DNA of 64,000 nucleotides from Macrolepiota albuminosa (lineage: Eukaryota; Basidiomycota; Agaricomycetes; Agaricales; Agaricaceae): positions 186,001 to 250,000 of the forward strand of contig JAMWFC010000033.1 in the NCBI GenBank assembly GCA_027475525.1, in the 5' to 3' direction. The notes below the pieces were generated by a model. That model saw only the letters and a program-made list of their open reading frames with translations. It was not told the origin of the DNA and made no database searches. The position numbers and the translations under genes are program-made. This document shows, one piece after another, positions 23,710-34,399 of this stretch. Every line of letters begins with the position of its first letter. The stretch's first letter is position 1.

Positions 23710-24859
23710 AAAGAAATACATTTTATTTTTTAAAGATAAAATGTTATGAAAACATCATCTCTCTACTTGTGTTGCCATTGAATTACTGGTGACTCTCAAA
23801 TTGACTCTCTTAGGAGCTCCCTGATTGAGTCAATTTCTTTCTCACCTTTTACCCTAGCCTCCTATCGACCTGACAGATCTTGCACACAAGTGCTCCTTGA
23901 TAAGACCAACTGCATCCTTGCCAAGAATGGCAAAGTCTCATGTGCCACTCTCTGAGACTACCTCCAGGAGCTTGAACAGACAGCTTGCCAACAGCTTTTT
24001 GCACTGGACTTGGCTCAACAATGCTGCAAGCAGGCCATCCAGGCTGCACTTGACAAGCAAGCAATCTCTGATGCTAAAATCCATATAAAAGAACTGCAAG
24101 TCAGTTCCTCTCTTAAGTTGGTTCATCTTCTTATCTTAATCTGCTCTGATTTTGCACTTAATTTCCATTTTTCTTAGCTACCTATTAAAAGCCCAGATGT
24201 TGAAATCTCTGTGCTAGATTCCAAGATAGACAAAGTAAATAATGCTATTGAGGCAATCTTGTAGTTATATAGTATCTGTAGCTATCCAATAAATCTCTTT
24301 TCTACACACAACATTGTGTTTCTTGTGCATCTGATCTTGACTTTGAAAATGAGGTAATAGCCAGCATCATCCAATTTGGTTTGATCATGATCAGCAACCT
24401 AGATTTGCCAGATCTACAGTTGTAGACAGCAAAATATGACCAATTTTTTTGACCCAATTAGGTAGCCTCCTACAATCAGTTGCAGCCCTAGAAAATAGTT
24501 AGAATACACTTCTTTAGATATTCTTCTTTGATTTCTATGAGCATTTTTTTGTATTTTTTAAATTTTATGAATTTAAACTCAAAAATTTAGCCAACTTGCT
24601 AAAAGAAATTGAGAAAAATATACAAAATATGCCAGTCAACAGCTTTTGTTGCATGGACCATAAATCAAAGAAAATTTTTTTTAATTATAAGCCCAAAATC
24701 AAACTTAAAAAATATATCAAAAATCAACAAAAAAAAACAGATTTTCTCCACTCCAGCTGCAAAATGGCACTAAGACATCCTGCAAAATACCGTTGAAATA
24801 CTCCTGGGCTTTGTAACAATCCAGCTAATCCAAATTCTTTCTCAAAGCACAACAAAGTT
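23710..24859 (+). other. AT-rich flank with a weak coding remnant
   Basis: Most of it is AT-rich with no recognised gene. About 23835-24110 reads as a helix-rich protein fragment (CATLRDYLQELEQTACQQLF) upstream of the DDE transposase remnant and could be an earlier exon of it. Stops and lack of homology that I can recognise make this tentative. Confidence 0.35.
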
Positions 24860-26640
24860 AGTTATACCACCAAAATATTTGTTGACCAGGCTTCCTTATC
24901 TGGATCAGACAGCGAATCTGACATTGATTGTGGTTTGACAAGGAATGATGTTTCTAAAGGAGCTGCTGCAATAACATCAGAATGGGAGGAACAAGATAAA
25001 GAAGAGCTACTCAATTTGAATAAGGAGAACGGAGCAGACTCAGATGAGGAGGAAGACAATGTTGTAATTGGAAGTGATGATGCATGCTAGGATGACAAGG
25101 ATCTTGGCAGGATGATAGTTGGTTTAGCAAGGGCACATGGCAAAGATCCTCAGGATCCAGATTGGTTTTTGTACACAGTAAAGAAGGCAAACAATAAACA
25201 AGGTTAATGTCAAGCTGATGTATAAAAAATTAAAGATTTACCCAATGATAGAGAGGACAAAGTCATATATAAAAGGTCCTGATGTAATGAGCAAGCATTC
25301 AAGAACTGCTTATCACTATAAGAAAACATGGAAAAATCAGAGAAAGTTGGATACTTTCAAATTTACCATACAGTCATCAATTGAAGAGCCTTGTATCTCT
25401 GAATGCAGTGATACTAAAGTACAAGTTTATAAGGAAAGTGTTGAGGTCCAGGTTCTATCAGAGGCTGAAGTACAAGTTTGGAAGGAAACAGTTGAGTATC
25501 AGATTCCACCTCTGTCTTTGGAAGAGATCAAAGAGGAGGCTTGGGAGGAGGAGGTGAATGAGGCCATCATTTCCAGTTCATTGAAAGTGAAGCCATGGGA
25601 TGCATTACAAGAGCAGATCAAGGAGGACTTGAAGAAGGGTAAGAAAAAGTTGCCAATGTCAAATTTGAATCAGCTGATAGTTCTTTATAACTTTGCAACT
25701 TTGAGAATAAAGGGATATGGGTGCATGGCTGCTAGCACAGAGATTGCACAACAGTGGAGTGAAGCTGAAGGTGTTCACTTGTCTCATCAGCTTGGTGCAC
25801 TTGCTTGACACTATGACATTTGGAAGCAGCTCACAGAAGAACGCCATGGTAGGACACATAAAGCATGCACCTTGCTTGCTAACGAAGAAATTAGAAATGC
25901 CACCCTCAACTGGCTTAATCTTCAAACTCCTGGAACAGTCACCTCTCATTGATTTTTTCAAGCTATCAATACCACAATCCTCTCCTCTCTAAATATTGCA
26001 CTAAAAGCTCCATTGAGTGAACAAACTTCTTGTCAATGGTTGAAAAGACTGGGGTGGAAGTCAAAAACACTTTGGAAAGGAGTTTATATAGATGGGCATG
26101 AGCAAGAGGATGTTGTTGTCTATTGCCATGATGTCTTTTTGCCTCAGATAGCTGCATTTGAGGTTTGCATGGCAAAATATAAGGGGCCTGACTTGATAAG
26201 GGTGCTACCAGTGCTGGAGGATGGGCAGCAAGAGATCATCCCACTGTTCCAGGATGAATCATATGTTACTGCTAATGAGTACAAACACAGCACATGATGA
26301 GTACTAGATTTTTGCAATGTTCAATTCAGTATTCATATAATATTTCAGGTTGAGTGAGAACCAGACAATGCTTCAGAAGAAAGGTTGTGGATGTGTCAGA
26401 GCTCATTACATCTGAGACTGGACAACTTGTTCATCTCAATGCTGATGGAAAGATTGTTGATGAAGCTTACAAGATCATCTATCCAGGCTCAAATGGTGAT
26501 GCCTGGTGGGATTCTACATAGCTGCTAAATCAAGTTAAATATGCAATTGATGTTTTTGAGAAACAGCTTCCACAATGCTAAGCTCTCTTCATTTTTGACC
26601 AATTATCTGCACATGGATCACTGATACAACATACAGAGTT
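24860..26640 (+). pseudogene. Decayed DDE (Tc1/IS630-like) transposase of a mushroom multicopy family
   Basis: Blocks in order are an acidic N-terminal region (24880-25110), DPQDPDW (25151-25171), GPDVMSKHSRTAYHY, an open 196-residue block (25218-25808) with LNQLIVLYNFATLRIKG, then CQWLKRLGWKSKTLWKGVYIDGH with DVV following, LFQDESYVTANEYKH (first candidate catalytic Asp) and, in another frame, IIYPGSNGDAWWD and LFIFDQLSAHGS (second candidate Asp). Stops, at least one frame shift and a damaged intron (26297-26348) show it is dead. I know this arrangement from Agaricomycete proteins usually annotated as hypothetical or DDE endonuclease. The Tc1/IS630 assignment is inference from the Asp motifs. 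Confidence 0.75.
26297..26348 (+). other. Intron of the DDE pseudogene with a mutated donor site
   Basis: Joining TG at 26295-26296 to G at 26349 makes a Trp codon and continues the reading frame into LSENQTMLQKKG. The intron would begin ATGAGT instead of GTGAGT, a G-to-A change in the first intron base. The acceptor TTTCAG is intact. Confidence 0.6.
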
Positions 26641-27070
26641 AAAACTATGTATGTCAGAACAAAAGAGAAACAGGTCAGAGGATAGTAAAGAAGCAGGAAA
26701 GCAAAAGCAGAGCATAGAAAAAGATAGCAAAAAGCAGGAAGCAACAAAATAAGACTGTATTATATAAAAGAGCTCTAAAAATAGCTTCAGCAGTCAAATG
26801 AAGAAGACATGATCAAAAAGAGATAGCAAAAGGAGATAACAAAAGGGGCTAATCAATCAAGCCTCAGCATTTTGGCAACAAGAAAGGACCATATAGCACC
26901 TAAGAAATCACACATGCTATAATAAAAAGCTGGATGATGGTCCATGCTCTAATTTAAGGGTATAAAAAGGAGGAGTACAGTTAGGAAAAGGACACTGACT
27001 CATTGGAATCAGAATCCCTAGAGAGTGGATACCTTAGGGCCAATTTGTTGAGTCTTGATTACATAGCATA
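26641..27070 (+). other. Adenine-rich spacer with TATA-like box, possibly an old LTR
   Basis: No gene is seen. GGTATAAAAAGGAGGAG near 26958 looks like a TATA box about 110 bases before element 3. The purine-rich repeats (AGATAGCAAAA) could be the remains of an older LTR, but no second copy is present to define it. Confidence 0.3.
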
Positions 27071-27400
27071 TGTCAGGGGACTCCTTGCTCTACTCCGCTT
27101 GTTGTCTGGTCACAATTTCCTTTTCCAGAATTCCAGAGAACTCCAGAGCATTGCCCACACCCCGGAGTTCTTCAGGCCTCCCGGAGCTAGCCGTTGGATA
27201 CTGTACAGTCACTCCCACACCTTTCCGCCCCCGTACTGATGTGCTGCACTGGCAGAGGAATCCTTAGACTTGTTCTCTTTGGATTTCCCTCTGCCAGATG
27301 ATTAGTTATTGATTGTACTGTTGTTACTGGCTCTAATACACTTTGGATTTCCCTCTGCCAGTTGCGTGATTAGCCGCAGCCCCCGGAGGTCGCCCTTACA
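27071..27400 (+). repeat. 5' LTR of element 3
   Basis: It runs from TGTCAGGGGACTCC to CGCCCTTACA and matches 32975-33268 closely. Duplicated internal words (CTTTGGATTTCCCTCTGCCAG) occur twice within it. The sequence downstream begins GCAGAACAAGTCTCC, as in element 4. Confidence 0.92.
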
Positions 27401-27537
27401 GCAGAACAAGTCTCCTAATTCCAGTCTGGAAGCCCCCCATAGCTGTTAGAAGAATTCTCTGGCTCCTATCTGCTGCTTCTCCACCATTTTAAGCATCTGG
27501 GCCTTCTATATCTCAGCTCGCCTCTTCAGACACTCCT

Positions 27538-28236
27538 CCAGATGCTACAGCTCCTCAGGACAAAGCCTGGACTCGCTTGCTCCACTTGGAGGCTCAAATG
27601 CAGCTTACTCAAGCTTCCCTCACTCACCACACCACCAAACTCTCCACCCTCCGACAAACCACTGAAACCATCTCCGACTCCCTCTGGGCACTCCTAGAGC
27701 ATCTAAACACCATTCCCTTGGTTGCTACAGCAACCCCAGCAGTGGAACTGCCCCCCGCTATTCAGCCATCTGCTCCGAGTCCTCCAACGGCCCAAGGGAC
27801 CCCATGTGCGCTCCTTCCCTGACCAGCAATCCCAGATGCCTACGATAGTGACCATGTGACTGGAGAACAATTTCTACAGTTGTGCCTCACCTATATCCAG
27901 CTCTGCAGAGACGACTTCGTCTCTGATGACCTAAAAATTGCATGGGTTCTCTCCTACATGAAGTCTGGAAGAGCAGCCACCTACGCACTGCGGGTTTTCC
28001 AACGCCCCAGAGGCGTTGCAGGGTTCGCAAACTGGGCCACATTCGAGCAGGAGTTCCAGGATGAGTTCCTCGAGGTGCGTTACCTGGCCCCGGAGGAGCA
28101 GGAAGAGCTGCTCCTGCAGCTCCTGGCAGTCAAGGACGCAGCCAGAGCACCCTCTCCAGACGTTGCAGCACCGGAGACCCTGGAGCAGGAGTGGAGTGCA
28201 GATGCGCTGGGAGAAGGGAGCCCGGAGGATTTTTAG
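27538..28236 (+). pseudogene. Element 3 gag with internal deletion removing the zinc knuckle
   Basis: The N-terminal coiled region (THHTTKLSTLRQTTETI) and capsid block (LKIAWVLSYMKSGRAATYAL) match element 4. Immediately after EFQDEFLEV the sequence jumps to RYLAPEEQEELLLQLLA, which in element 4 lies after the CCHC knuckle. About 145 residues are missing with no frame change. A TGA at 27822 breaks the proline-rich part. Confidence 0.85.
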
Positions 28237-28299
28237 AGGAGCGACAGGTGAAGAGTACGCCCCCGTCGCTTAGTGCAAATTGATTCGTATGTCTATCCA

Positions 28300-28853
28300 T
28301 AGAAGAGCCCAATACAACCCCTGTGAACACTTTGGCACCTACGATTGTAAGCACATCCCTTGACGTATCTAAAAGCCCCCTGGCCTCGCCAACTCCTTCT
28401 GCCAGGTCCCCTCGACCCTGCATCCCTGCCTGGCAACGTCGCCTCCTGAGATGCTACATGGTAGCCTCGACACCCTCGGCCAACTCGCTCCAGCTAAAAG
28501 TGGAGGTTGAAACAACTGACACACAGCAGACCCGGAGCGTGGTTGCTCTCCTAGATTCTGGAGCAACAGGGCTCTTTGTGGATGCTGACTACATGGCCAG
28601 ACACCAACTCACGACTCGCCCTCTCCCTTCCCCAATTCCGGTCTACAATATTGATGGTACCCTCAATGAAGCAGGTTCCATCCGTGCCGTCATAGACCTG
28701 GTTCTGCGCTATTGGGCCCACGCCGAGCATGCCACCTTTGCAGTCACCAGCTTGGGAAAGCAGGATATGATCCTGAGGTACACGTGGCTCTGGGATCACA
28801 ACCCAGAAATAGACTGGACTACCGAAGAGGTGAGCATGAGTCGGTGCCCCTGA
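28300..28853 (+). pseudogene. Element 3 retropepsin-like protease
   Basis: The active-site motif LLDSGATGLFVD is intact at about 28550-28585, followed by NIDGTLNEAGSI and LGKQDMILRYTWL. Element 4 carries the same block. The segment ends at TGA 28851, where element 4 has CGA. Confidence 0.82.
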
Positions 28854-28898
28854 CGCTGTGCCACCTGTGCGAAGGCAAGGATAGAGCAGCACACCACT

Positions 28899-31800
28899 GT
28901 GTGGGAACGTGCAGCCATCTGGGCCTGCCAGGCAGGACACATCCCCTTTGCCGACCTTGACCTGTTGGATCCCCCACCCCTGGTGTTCCCTCATAGAGAG
29001 GCCCTCTATGAGGATGACAGACACAGCAGTGGAGAGGCCACCATGGAAGATGGTCGCAAAGGAGAATTCCTGCCAGTCCTGGACCTGGAATTACCAGACG
29101 AGGCCATCGAGGTAGGGGACCACATCTATGCCACGGCATTGCATCCGCCACCATTGGCAGAGGAGATCCAGGCCAGCCAGACCACTTCCCAATGGTTGGC
29201 CCAGGCCTTCACCACCAATACCTCGTCTCGCCCATTCCGGGATACTGTCCCAGGCCATCTGCATGACTTTGAGGATGTTTTTTCCAAGGCCTCGTTTGAC
29301 ACTCTCCCGGAGCGCAAGCAGTGGGATCATGCCATCAAGCTCCTACCAGACTCAAAGCCTGTCAACTGCAAGGTGTACCCACTGGTGCCCAAGAAGCAGG
29401 ATGAGCTAGATGCCTTCCTCCGGGAGAATCTCAAAACTGGAAGAATTCAACCCTCAAAGTCGCCGATGGCCTCCCCGGTGTTTTTCATCAAGAAGAAGGA
29501 TGGCACCCTCCAGTTGGTCCAAGATTATCGTGTGCTTAATGCGATGACCATCAAGAACCGCTACCCGCTCCCTCTCATCTCAGAACTCATTAACAACCTC
29601 CGGGGTGCACGCTACTTCACCAAGTTGGACGTCCGCTGGGGCTACAACAATGTGCACATCCAGGAGGGAGACGAGTGGAAGGCTGCGTTTTAGACCAACT
29701 GGGGCCTGTTTGAACCATTGGTAATGTTCTTCGGGCTCACCAACAGCCCCGCCACCTTTCAAACCATGATGAATGACATATTCCGGGACCTCATAGCAGA
29801 TGGAGTGGTGTGTGTGTACCTGGACAATATTCTCATCTACACCAAGATGCTAGAGGAGCATCGTTGGATCACCCACATAGTCCTAGACCGCCTTCACCAG
29901 TATCAGCTCTACCTCAAACCGGAGAAATGTGAGTTTGAGAAAACTCAGATCGAGTACCTCGGGCTCATAATCTCTCACAGCATGGCGGAGATGGACCCGG
30001 TGAAGGTGGCTGGCATTACGCAGTGGCCAGAGCCCCGGAACAAAAAGGAAGTACAGGCCTTCCTGGGGTTCACCAACTTCTACTGGCGGTTTATCCAGGA
30101 CTTCTCCCACCACGCACGGCCCCTCTTTGACCTCACCTGAAAGGAGGCAGCCTGGACTTGGGGTGACACAGAGCAACAGGCCTTCAATGCCCTGAAGCTG
30201 GCCATCACCTCCAAGCCGGTGCTCCTCTTCCCAGATGATGATCAGCCCTTTCAAGTCGAGGCAGACAGCTCCGACTTTCCCACCAGCGCCGTCCTGTCTC
30301 AGCAATCCCTGGGGGATGGCAAGTGGCATCCGGTGGCCTTCTACTCTAAGAGCCTCAATGCCGTGGAGTGGAACAATGAGATCCACGACAAGGAGATGCT
30401 GGCAATCATCTGGTCATTAGAGGAGTAGCGCCACTTCCTGGAGGGGGCCCGGCACAAGTTTGAAGTCTGGACAGACCACAAGAACTTGGAGTACTTCCGG
30501 ACAGCAAAGAAGCTCAACCACCGCCAGGCCCAGTGGTCCCTCTACCTTGCCAACTTTGACTTCTCACTGCATCACAAGCCAAGGAGGTCAATGGGGAAGC
30601 CCGATGCCCTATCCAGACATGCCAACTATGGCTCCGGGGCCGGAGACAATGACAACATCACTCTCCTATGACTGGAGCTGTTCGCCATCTGGGCACTGGA
30701 GGGGATATCTGCCCAGGGAGACAAGGTCGACATTCTCTGGGATATCCGTCAAGGGAACCGGGAGGGGATGCAGGAGGACTCCGTGGCCAAGGCTGCCTTG
30801 GCTCTACAGTCTCACCACCCCATGGGCACAAGGGCAGTGCATGCCAATGAATGAAGTCTCCAAGACGGCCTCCTCACCTACCACAGCCGCATCTATGTAC
30901 CCAACAATTGGGAGCTCCGGAGACGCATTGTTGAGCAACACCATGACTCTCGCATTGCCGGGCACCCTGGGCGCTGGAAGATGTTGGAACTTGTGTCCCA
31001 GAACTACTGGTGGCCCCAGATGTCGAGATACATAGGCTCCTACACCAGCACCTGCGATCTCTGCCTCCGGACCAAGCCCCAGCGCCGTCTTCCTACTGGT
31101 CAGCTGCACTCCTTGCTAACACCCACAGAATGATGGAGTGTGGCCTCCATTGACTTCATTGTGGAGCTTCTGGACACACACGGCTACGATGCCATCCTGG
31201 TGGTTGTGGACCTCTATGGCAAATGGGCTCACTTCATTCCGACCCACACAACCTGCTCTACCATGGGTGCCGCTAACCTGTACTGGAAGAATGTCTGGAA
31301 ACTCCACGGTCTTTCCGATGCATACATATCCGACCGGGGCCCACAGTTTGTTGCGGAGTTTACCCGGGAGCTCTACCGCCTCCTGCATGTGAAGCTCCAC
31401 ACCTCCACTGCCTACCACCCACAATCTGACGGCCAGACCGAACGTGTTAACCAGGAGCTTGAGCAATACCTGTGGCTATTTTGCAATGAGCGTCAGGACG
31501 ACTGGGATGAGCTCCTGCCGGAGGCGGAATTCCAATACAACAACCATGTCCATGCCTCAATGCAGGTATCGCCCTTCTTCCTCGACACTGGGTGGCACCC
31601 CCAGATGGGTTTTGAGCCACACACACGGCAGTCGGAGAACAAATCGGTCAACAAGTTTGTGGATCACATGCAGAAGGCACAGGAGGAGGCGAAGGCTGTG
31701 CTAACTAAGGCAAAGGATGACATGGCACGATACTACAACCAGGGCCAGACACCAGCTCCCAAGTACAAGCCTGGAGACTGTGTATTCCTGGATGCCTCTG

Positions 31801-31982
31801 ACATCTCCACCACGCGACCCTCAAAGAAGCTGTCTCATCGTCAACTGGGGCCATACACCATCGAGCGTCAGGTGGGGCCCCTAGCCTACCGACTCCGGCT
31901 GCCTGTGGGCATGTGCCAACTCCACCCAGTCTTCAACGTGGTCAAGCTTTCTCCAGCCCCGGAAGACCCCATCCCTGGGTGA
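28899..31982 (+). pseudogene. Element 3 pol: RT, RNase H and integrase
   Basis: RT motifs are SPVFFIKKKDGTLQLVQDYR and FTKLDVRWGYNNVHI. The catalytic box is YLDNILIY (about 29817-29840) instead of YLDDILIY, which would abolish polymerase activity. RNase H shows EADSSDFPTSAVL, HDKEMLAIIW and [10 protein letters not shown]. The integrase has SIDFIVELLD, SDRGPQFVAEF and SDGQTERVNQE. Stops lie near 29690, 30138, 30426, 30669, 30852 and 31131; those I examined fit C-to-T or G-to-A changes. All blocks share one frame. Confidence 0.9.
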
Positions 31983-31984
31983 CG

Positions 31985-32138
31985 AGCACCGCCGCCGCCA
32001 CCGCCAGTCCTAGCAGACAGCGGGGTGGAGTACGAAGTGGAGAAGATCTTGGACAGCTGCTAGCACCGCCGCCGCCACCGCCAGTCCTAGCAGACAGCGG
32101 GGTGGAGTACGAAGTGGAGAAGATCTTGGACAGCTGCT
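31985..32138 (+). repeat. 77-base exact tandem duplication (31985 and 32062)
   Basis: Bases 31985-32061 equal 32062-32138 with no mismatch and no extra match on either side. It ends at the first base of the solo LTR. Likely an unmerged contig overlap. Confidence 0.95.
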
Positions 32139-32732
32139 GTCAGGGGACTCCTCATTCCTTTCTTCTTTCACTCTTTATTTCTTCACTCTCCTTTCATTCA
32201 CTTCCTTATTTCTTCTATCATTCTCTCATTTTGCTGTTACTACTTTTTCAACACTATCTGTTAGTAATATTCTCAACCTTTGAGGTGCTCTGGTTCTTTA
32301 GCTATCACTCAGACAAGTGTGGGCCCTACACTATCTGTTAGTAATATTCTCAACCTTTGAGGTGCTCTGGTTCTTTAGCTATCACTCAGACAAGTGTGGG
32401 CCCTTCAGCACCACTCCAGGCTGCTTAGATAAGCCGGAGTTTGCCTTTCTGACTTCTAAAGTCCGGAGTTTTCCTCCCTTGTTTGCACACTTGTTTGATT
32501 AGTCAATTTTCGAGTTTTTAAGGTTTTGTTGTACTGTACAGTTGTTTCCCATGCTTCAGGGGCCCCAGAAGCATCCAACCTGGCATAGGAAATCCCCAGA
32601 CTTATTCTCTTTGGATCTCCCTCTGCCAGGTGAGTAGCTACCTTGATATTGTCAGTATATATTCTAATACACTTTGGATCTCCCTCTGCCAGCTGTGTGA
32701 CTGAGCCACAGCCTCTAAAGGTTGCCCTTACA
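32138..32732 (+). repeat. Solo LTR of element 4 family inside element 3 chromodomain
   Basis: It starts TGTCAGGGGACTCCTC and ends GCCCTTACA. The flanking GCTGC (32133-32137) and GCCGC (32733-32737) are a five-base target duplication with one transition. It is 595 bases long but contains a 77-base artefact; removing it leaves 518, exactly the length of the element 4 5' LTR. It formed by insertion then LTR-LTR recombination. Confidence 0.92.
32251..32404 (+). repeat. 77-base exact tandem duplication (32251 and 32328)
   Basis: Bases 32251-32327 equal 32328-32404 exactly and lie within the solo LTR. The other LTR copies have this segment once. Confidence 0.95.
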
Positions 32733-32737
32733 GCCGC

Positions 32738-32944
32738 TTATTCCATTGCAAGCTACAGTACAAGGTGAAGTGGAAGGGCTATGGTATCAAAGACATCTCC
32801 TGGGAGCCATTGGAAGACGTCCACGCCCCAGCTCTCATCCAGGACTTCCACTGCCTGCACCCTGATGCCCCGCAAACCATATGGAGAGTTTACCCCCTTT
32901 CTCTAGCGGATCAGGCCATCCGCAAGTTCTTCTACCCAGCATGT
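32738..32944 (+). pseudogene. Element 3 chromodomain, 3' part after the solo LTR
   Basis: The block KVKWKGYGIKDISWEPLEDV with the following ALIQDFH is a typical chromodomain core. It continues the reading EKILDS that stops at the LTR insertion near 32130. Element 4 has the same block at about 46831-47079. Confidence 0.85.
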
Positions 32945-32959
32945 TGAGACGCTGCACCC

Positions 32960-32974
32960 TAGAAGGGGGGGTGA
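32960..32974 (+). promoter_or_regulatory. Polypurine tract of element 3
   Basis: The purine run AGAAGGGGGGGTGA lies directly against the 3' LTR start, as expected for plus-strand priming. Confidence 0.8.
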
Positions 32975-33268
32975 TGTCAGGGGACTCCTCGCTCTACTCC
33001 ACTTGTTGTCTGGTCACAATTTCCTTTTCTGGAATTCCAGAGAACTCTGGAGCATTTCCCATGCCCTAGAGTTCTCCAGGCCTCCCAAAGCTAGCCATTG
33101 GATACTGTACAGTCGCTTCCACGCCTTTCCGCCCCCATACTGATGTGCCGCACTGGCAGAGGAATCCTTAGACTTGTTCTCTTTGGATTTCCCTCTGCCA
33201 GGTGATTAGTTATTGATTGTACTGTTGTTACTGGCTCTAATACACTTTGGATTTCCCTCTGCCAGTTG
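32975..33268 (+). repeat. 3' LTR of element 3, cut by the gap
   Basis: It matches 27071-27364 from TGTCAGGGGACTCC to GCCAGTTG, after which Ns begin. The last 36 or so bases and the right flank are not available. Confidence 0.92.
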
Positions 33269-33368
33269 NNNNNNNNNNNNNNNNNNNNNNNNNNNNNNNN
33301 NNNNNNNNNNNNNNNNNNNNNNNNNNNNNNNNNNNNNNNNNNNNNNNNNNNNNNNNNNNNNNNNNNNN
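33269..33368. other. Assembly gap of 100 N
   Basis: Exactly 100 N in a row, a common default length for a gap of unknown size. Any ORF drawn across it is meaningless. Confidence 0.99.
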
Positions 33369-33401
33369 GAATTGGGCAGTAGAAAGAATATAGACGTAAA
33401 T

Positions 33402-33722
33402 AACAATTAGTAAAACAAAGTTATGTCATGTCTAATGATGTGCACTAGTGGGATTCAAACCCGGCTCTTGTGCACAATATGAAATATCAATGTATCAATA
33501 TTCCATTCGACCACAGATCCTTACCAAAAATCAGTACAGTGTACATGTAGTGCAAAAATCAGTAAATAACAATTAATAAAGCGAAGTTGAGTCATGTCTA
33601 ATGTGCACTAGTGGGATTCGAACCCAGCTCTTGTGCACAATATGAAATATCATTGTATCAATATTCCATTTGACCACAGGTCCTTACCAAAAATCAGTAC
33701 AGTTTACATCTAGTGCAAAAAT
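33402..33722 (-). repeat. Two tandem tRNA-derived SINE-like units
   Basis: Two copies about 160 bases apart share the same order, with AACAATTAGTAAA or a variant, then TGTGCACTAGTGGGATTC and later ACCAAAAATCAGTACAGT. On the minus strand each contains an A-box-like TGGTCGAATGG or close variant (near 33505 and 33670) and a B-box-like GGTTTGAATCC or GGTTCGAATCC (near 33450 and 33613). This is the layout of an RNA polymerase III promoter in a tRNA-derived element. Confidence 0.65.
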
Positions 33723-33767
33723 GCAGCAGTATAAAAAGACACCATTATACGTCATTATGGTGGACTA

Positions 33768-33882
33768 GGGAAGTCTGGACTAGGGGAGTCAAACCTGCCA
33801 CTCCACACAATACTGAAAATCGAGTGGGTCAGATCAACTACCACAGGCCACTGACAGGCAGGTTTGACTCCTGCTAGACGTC
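33768..33882 (-). repeat. SINE-like unit with tRNA B-box sequences
   Basis: The minus strand shows CCTGTGGTAGTTGATCTG then GGTTTGACTCCCC, spaced like pol III A and B boxes. A second B-box-like GGTTTGACTCCTG lies on the plus strand at about 33859, so two units may be arranged head to head. Confidence 0.5.
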
Positions 33883-33908
33883 TGCTAGCGTGAACACTGT
33901 CCTGACTT

Positions 33909-34000
33909 CTAAGTAAGCGCCTGTGGTACAATGGAATATTGATAAATTGATATATGATATTGTGCACAAGAGGTGGGTTCGACTCCTGCTAGTGCATATT
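33909..34000 (+). repeat. tRNA-derived SINE-like head
   Basis: TGTGGTACAATGGAATATTG (A-box region) is followed about 40 bases later by GGTTCGACTCC, a perfect B-box. The internal AATATTGATAAATTGATAT stretch replaces a normal anticodon arm, so this is not a functional tRNA. It leads straight into the inverted-repeat module at 34024. Confidence 0.65.
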
Positions 34001-34023
34001 AGAGCAGCAGGCCGCTGATGTCT

Positions 34024-34198
34024 GCTAGCATCATTAATGTGATCCGTTTAAAACTCCAGAGATTTCTGCAGTGGCATGGGTTGGTCGTCTTTGCGCATGT
34101 GGTCATTCCAGATCTCGTGACTATGCGCAACTTTGTCCAACCCATACCCACTTCAGTAATTTCTAGCGTTTTTAACAGATCAACTTGATGATGCTAGC
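34024..34198. repeat. Inverted-repeat (foldback) module, 175 bases
   Basis: The left arm GCTAGCATCATTAATGTGAT pairs with the right arm ending ATCAACTTGATGATGCTAGC. Inner segments also pair (CATGGGTTGG with CCAACCCAT, and GCGCAT with ATGCGC). The whole could fold into one long hairpin. A relative lies at 38982-39182 and a half copy ends near 37862. Confidence 0.7.
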
Positions 34199-34254
34199 GA
34201 GTGATGAACGGATATTTTATTAGGGCTTACAGGCCCTATTAAAATATTTGTCAC

Positions 34255-34395
34255 TAGCAGGAGTCCAACCCGCCTCTCAATATTCCATTGTCACCATTAG
34301 ACCCCATTAAGGTGGAGTAGGGGGAGTAGAACCCACCGCTGTACACAATATTGAATATCAATAAACGAATATTCCACTGAACCACTGGGACTGGT
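34255..34395 (-). repeat. Inverted SINE-like heads closing the module
   Basis: On the minus strand, CCAGTGGTTCAGTGGAATAT (A-box-like) is followed by GGTGGGTTCTACTCC (B-box-like). A second partial unit (GGCGGGTTGGACTCCTG) lies at about 34257-34275. Their orientation opposes that of the unit at 33909, so the hairpin is bracketed by tRNA-like sequences. Confidence 0.55.
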
Positions 34396-34399
34396 TGCA

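Larger units (their letters stand above)
27071..33268 (+). mobile_element. Element 3: Ty3/gypsy chromovirus, broken, 3' end lost in gap
   Basis: Two LTRs (27071-27400 and 32975 to the gap) flank gag, protease, RT, RNase H, integrase and a chromodomain. A solo LTR of the element 4 family (32138-32732) sits inside the chromodomain. The order and many protein blocks match element 4, so both belong to one lineage distinct from elements 1 and 2. Gag has lost its middle, the RT box is mutated and many stops are present. The right target duplication is hidden by the N gap. Confidence 0.92.

Noticed and set aside
33206..33410. ORFs spanning the N gap
   Set aside because: They contain 34 unknown residues and LTR sequence; they are not genes.
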